A stretch of 64,000 bases of DNA. Origin: Akkermansiaceae bacterium. Its GTDB lineage: Bacteria; Verrucomicrobiota; Verrucomicrobiia; Verrucomicrobiales; Akkermansiaceae. The stretch lies in NCBI GenBank assembly GCA_017798145.1, contig CP059069.1:3271226-3335225 (forward strand). Reading direction: 5' to 3'. Positions 63,983 to 64,000 of this stretch are shown here, piece by piece. The position numbers were made by a program, and so were the translations under genes. Each line of letters starts with the position of its first letter. Position 1 is the first letter of the stretch. Below the pieces are notes generated by a model. That model did no database searches, was not told the DNA's origin, and saw only the letters and a program-made list of their open reading frames with translations.

Positions 63983-64000
63983 ATTCCCAGCGTCGCATCG

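Overview
The window reads as chromosomal DNA of a Verrucomicrobiota bacterium, probably Verrucomicrobiales. This is inferred from gene style, not from a marker gene. The signs are three PEP-CTERM proteins, a TIGR04073-type exosortase-associated protein, a secreted protein with an SHD1 domain, GspE/GspF/GspG pilin machinery, C-terminal secretion-type modules with thrombospondin-3-like calcium repeats, and lpxK, which implies a Gram-negative envelope. DNA is GC-rich and densely coding. No rRNA, tRNA, CRISPR array or intact insertion sequence was seen.

Layout. 1-11415: two secreted amylolytic enzymes on the minus strand, one running off the left edge and one a 2837-residue GH13/GH57-like giant. 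11619-14969: a pseudopilin-like protein, three PEP-CTERM proteins and a decayed YD/RHS-repeat fragment. 15089-20640: a maltooligosaccharide locus (GH13 enzyme, MFS sugar symporter, divergent GH13 enzyme). 20641-22023: a Tat-exported Gfo/Idh/MocA oxidoreductase. 22352-30897: a type I restriction-modification operon (hsdM, hsdS, hsdR) holding four non-canonical genes: a C39-peptidase-like protein, a HEPN-like protein, a DUF3800 protein and a 159-residue unknown. 30957-43497: pyrE, an ECF sigma/anti-sigma operon ending in DUF1573 and rhodanese proteins, a zinc-ribbon membrane protein, an HU-rlpA-lpxK-purN-moxR run, a secreted protein and malQ. 43547-48886: gspG, gspF and two GspE ATPases. 49027-63982: mostly housekeeping genes (MidA-like methyltransferase, rpsP, serA, acyl-CoA dehydrogenase, RsmB-like and RlmI-like methyltransferases, argJ), then an amylosucrase, an SHD1-esterase and a possible lipoprotein.

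How the genes work together. Alpha-glucan use is the main theme. Two very large exported enzymes could attack starch or related glucans outside the cell. The GH13-MFS-GH13 locus would trim and import maltooligosaccharides, MalQ would disproportionate them in the cytoplasm, and amylosucrase could link sucrose to glucan synthesis. The most promising candidate for an undescribed system is the type I R-M operon: its accessory genes overlap hsdM, hsdS and each other by 1 to 4 bases, so they are probably co-translated with the R-M enzyme, and their families (C39-like fold, HEPN, DUF3800) suit a second defence layer or a guard module. That role is inference.
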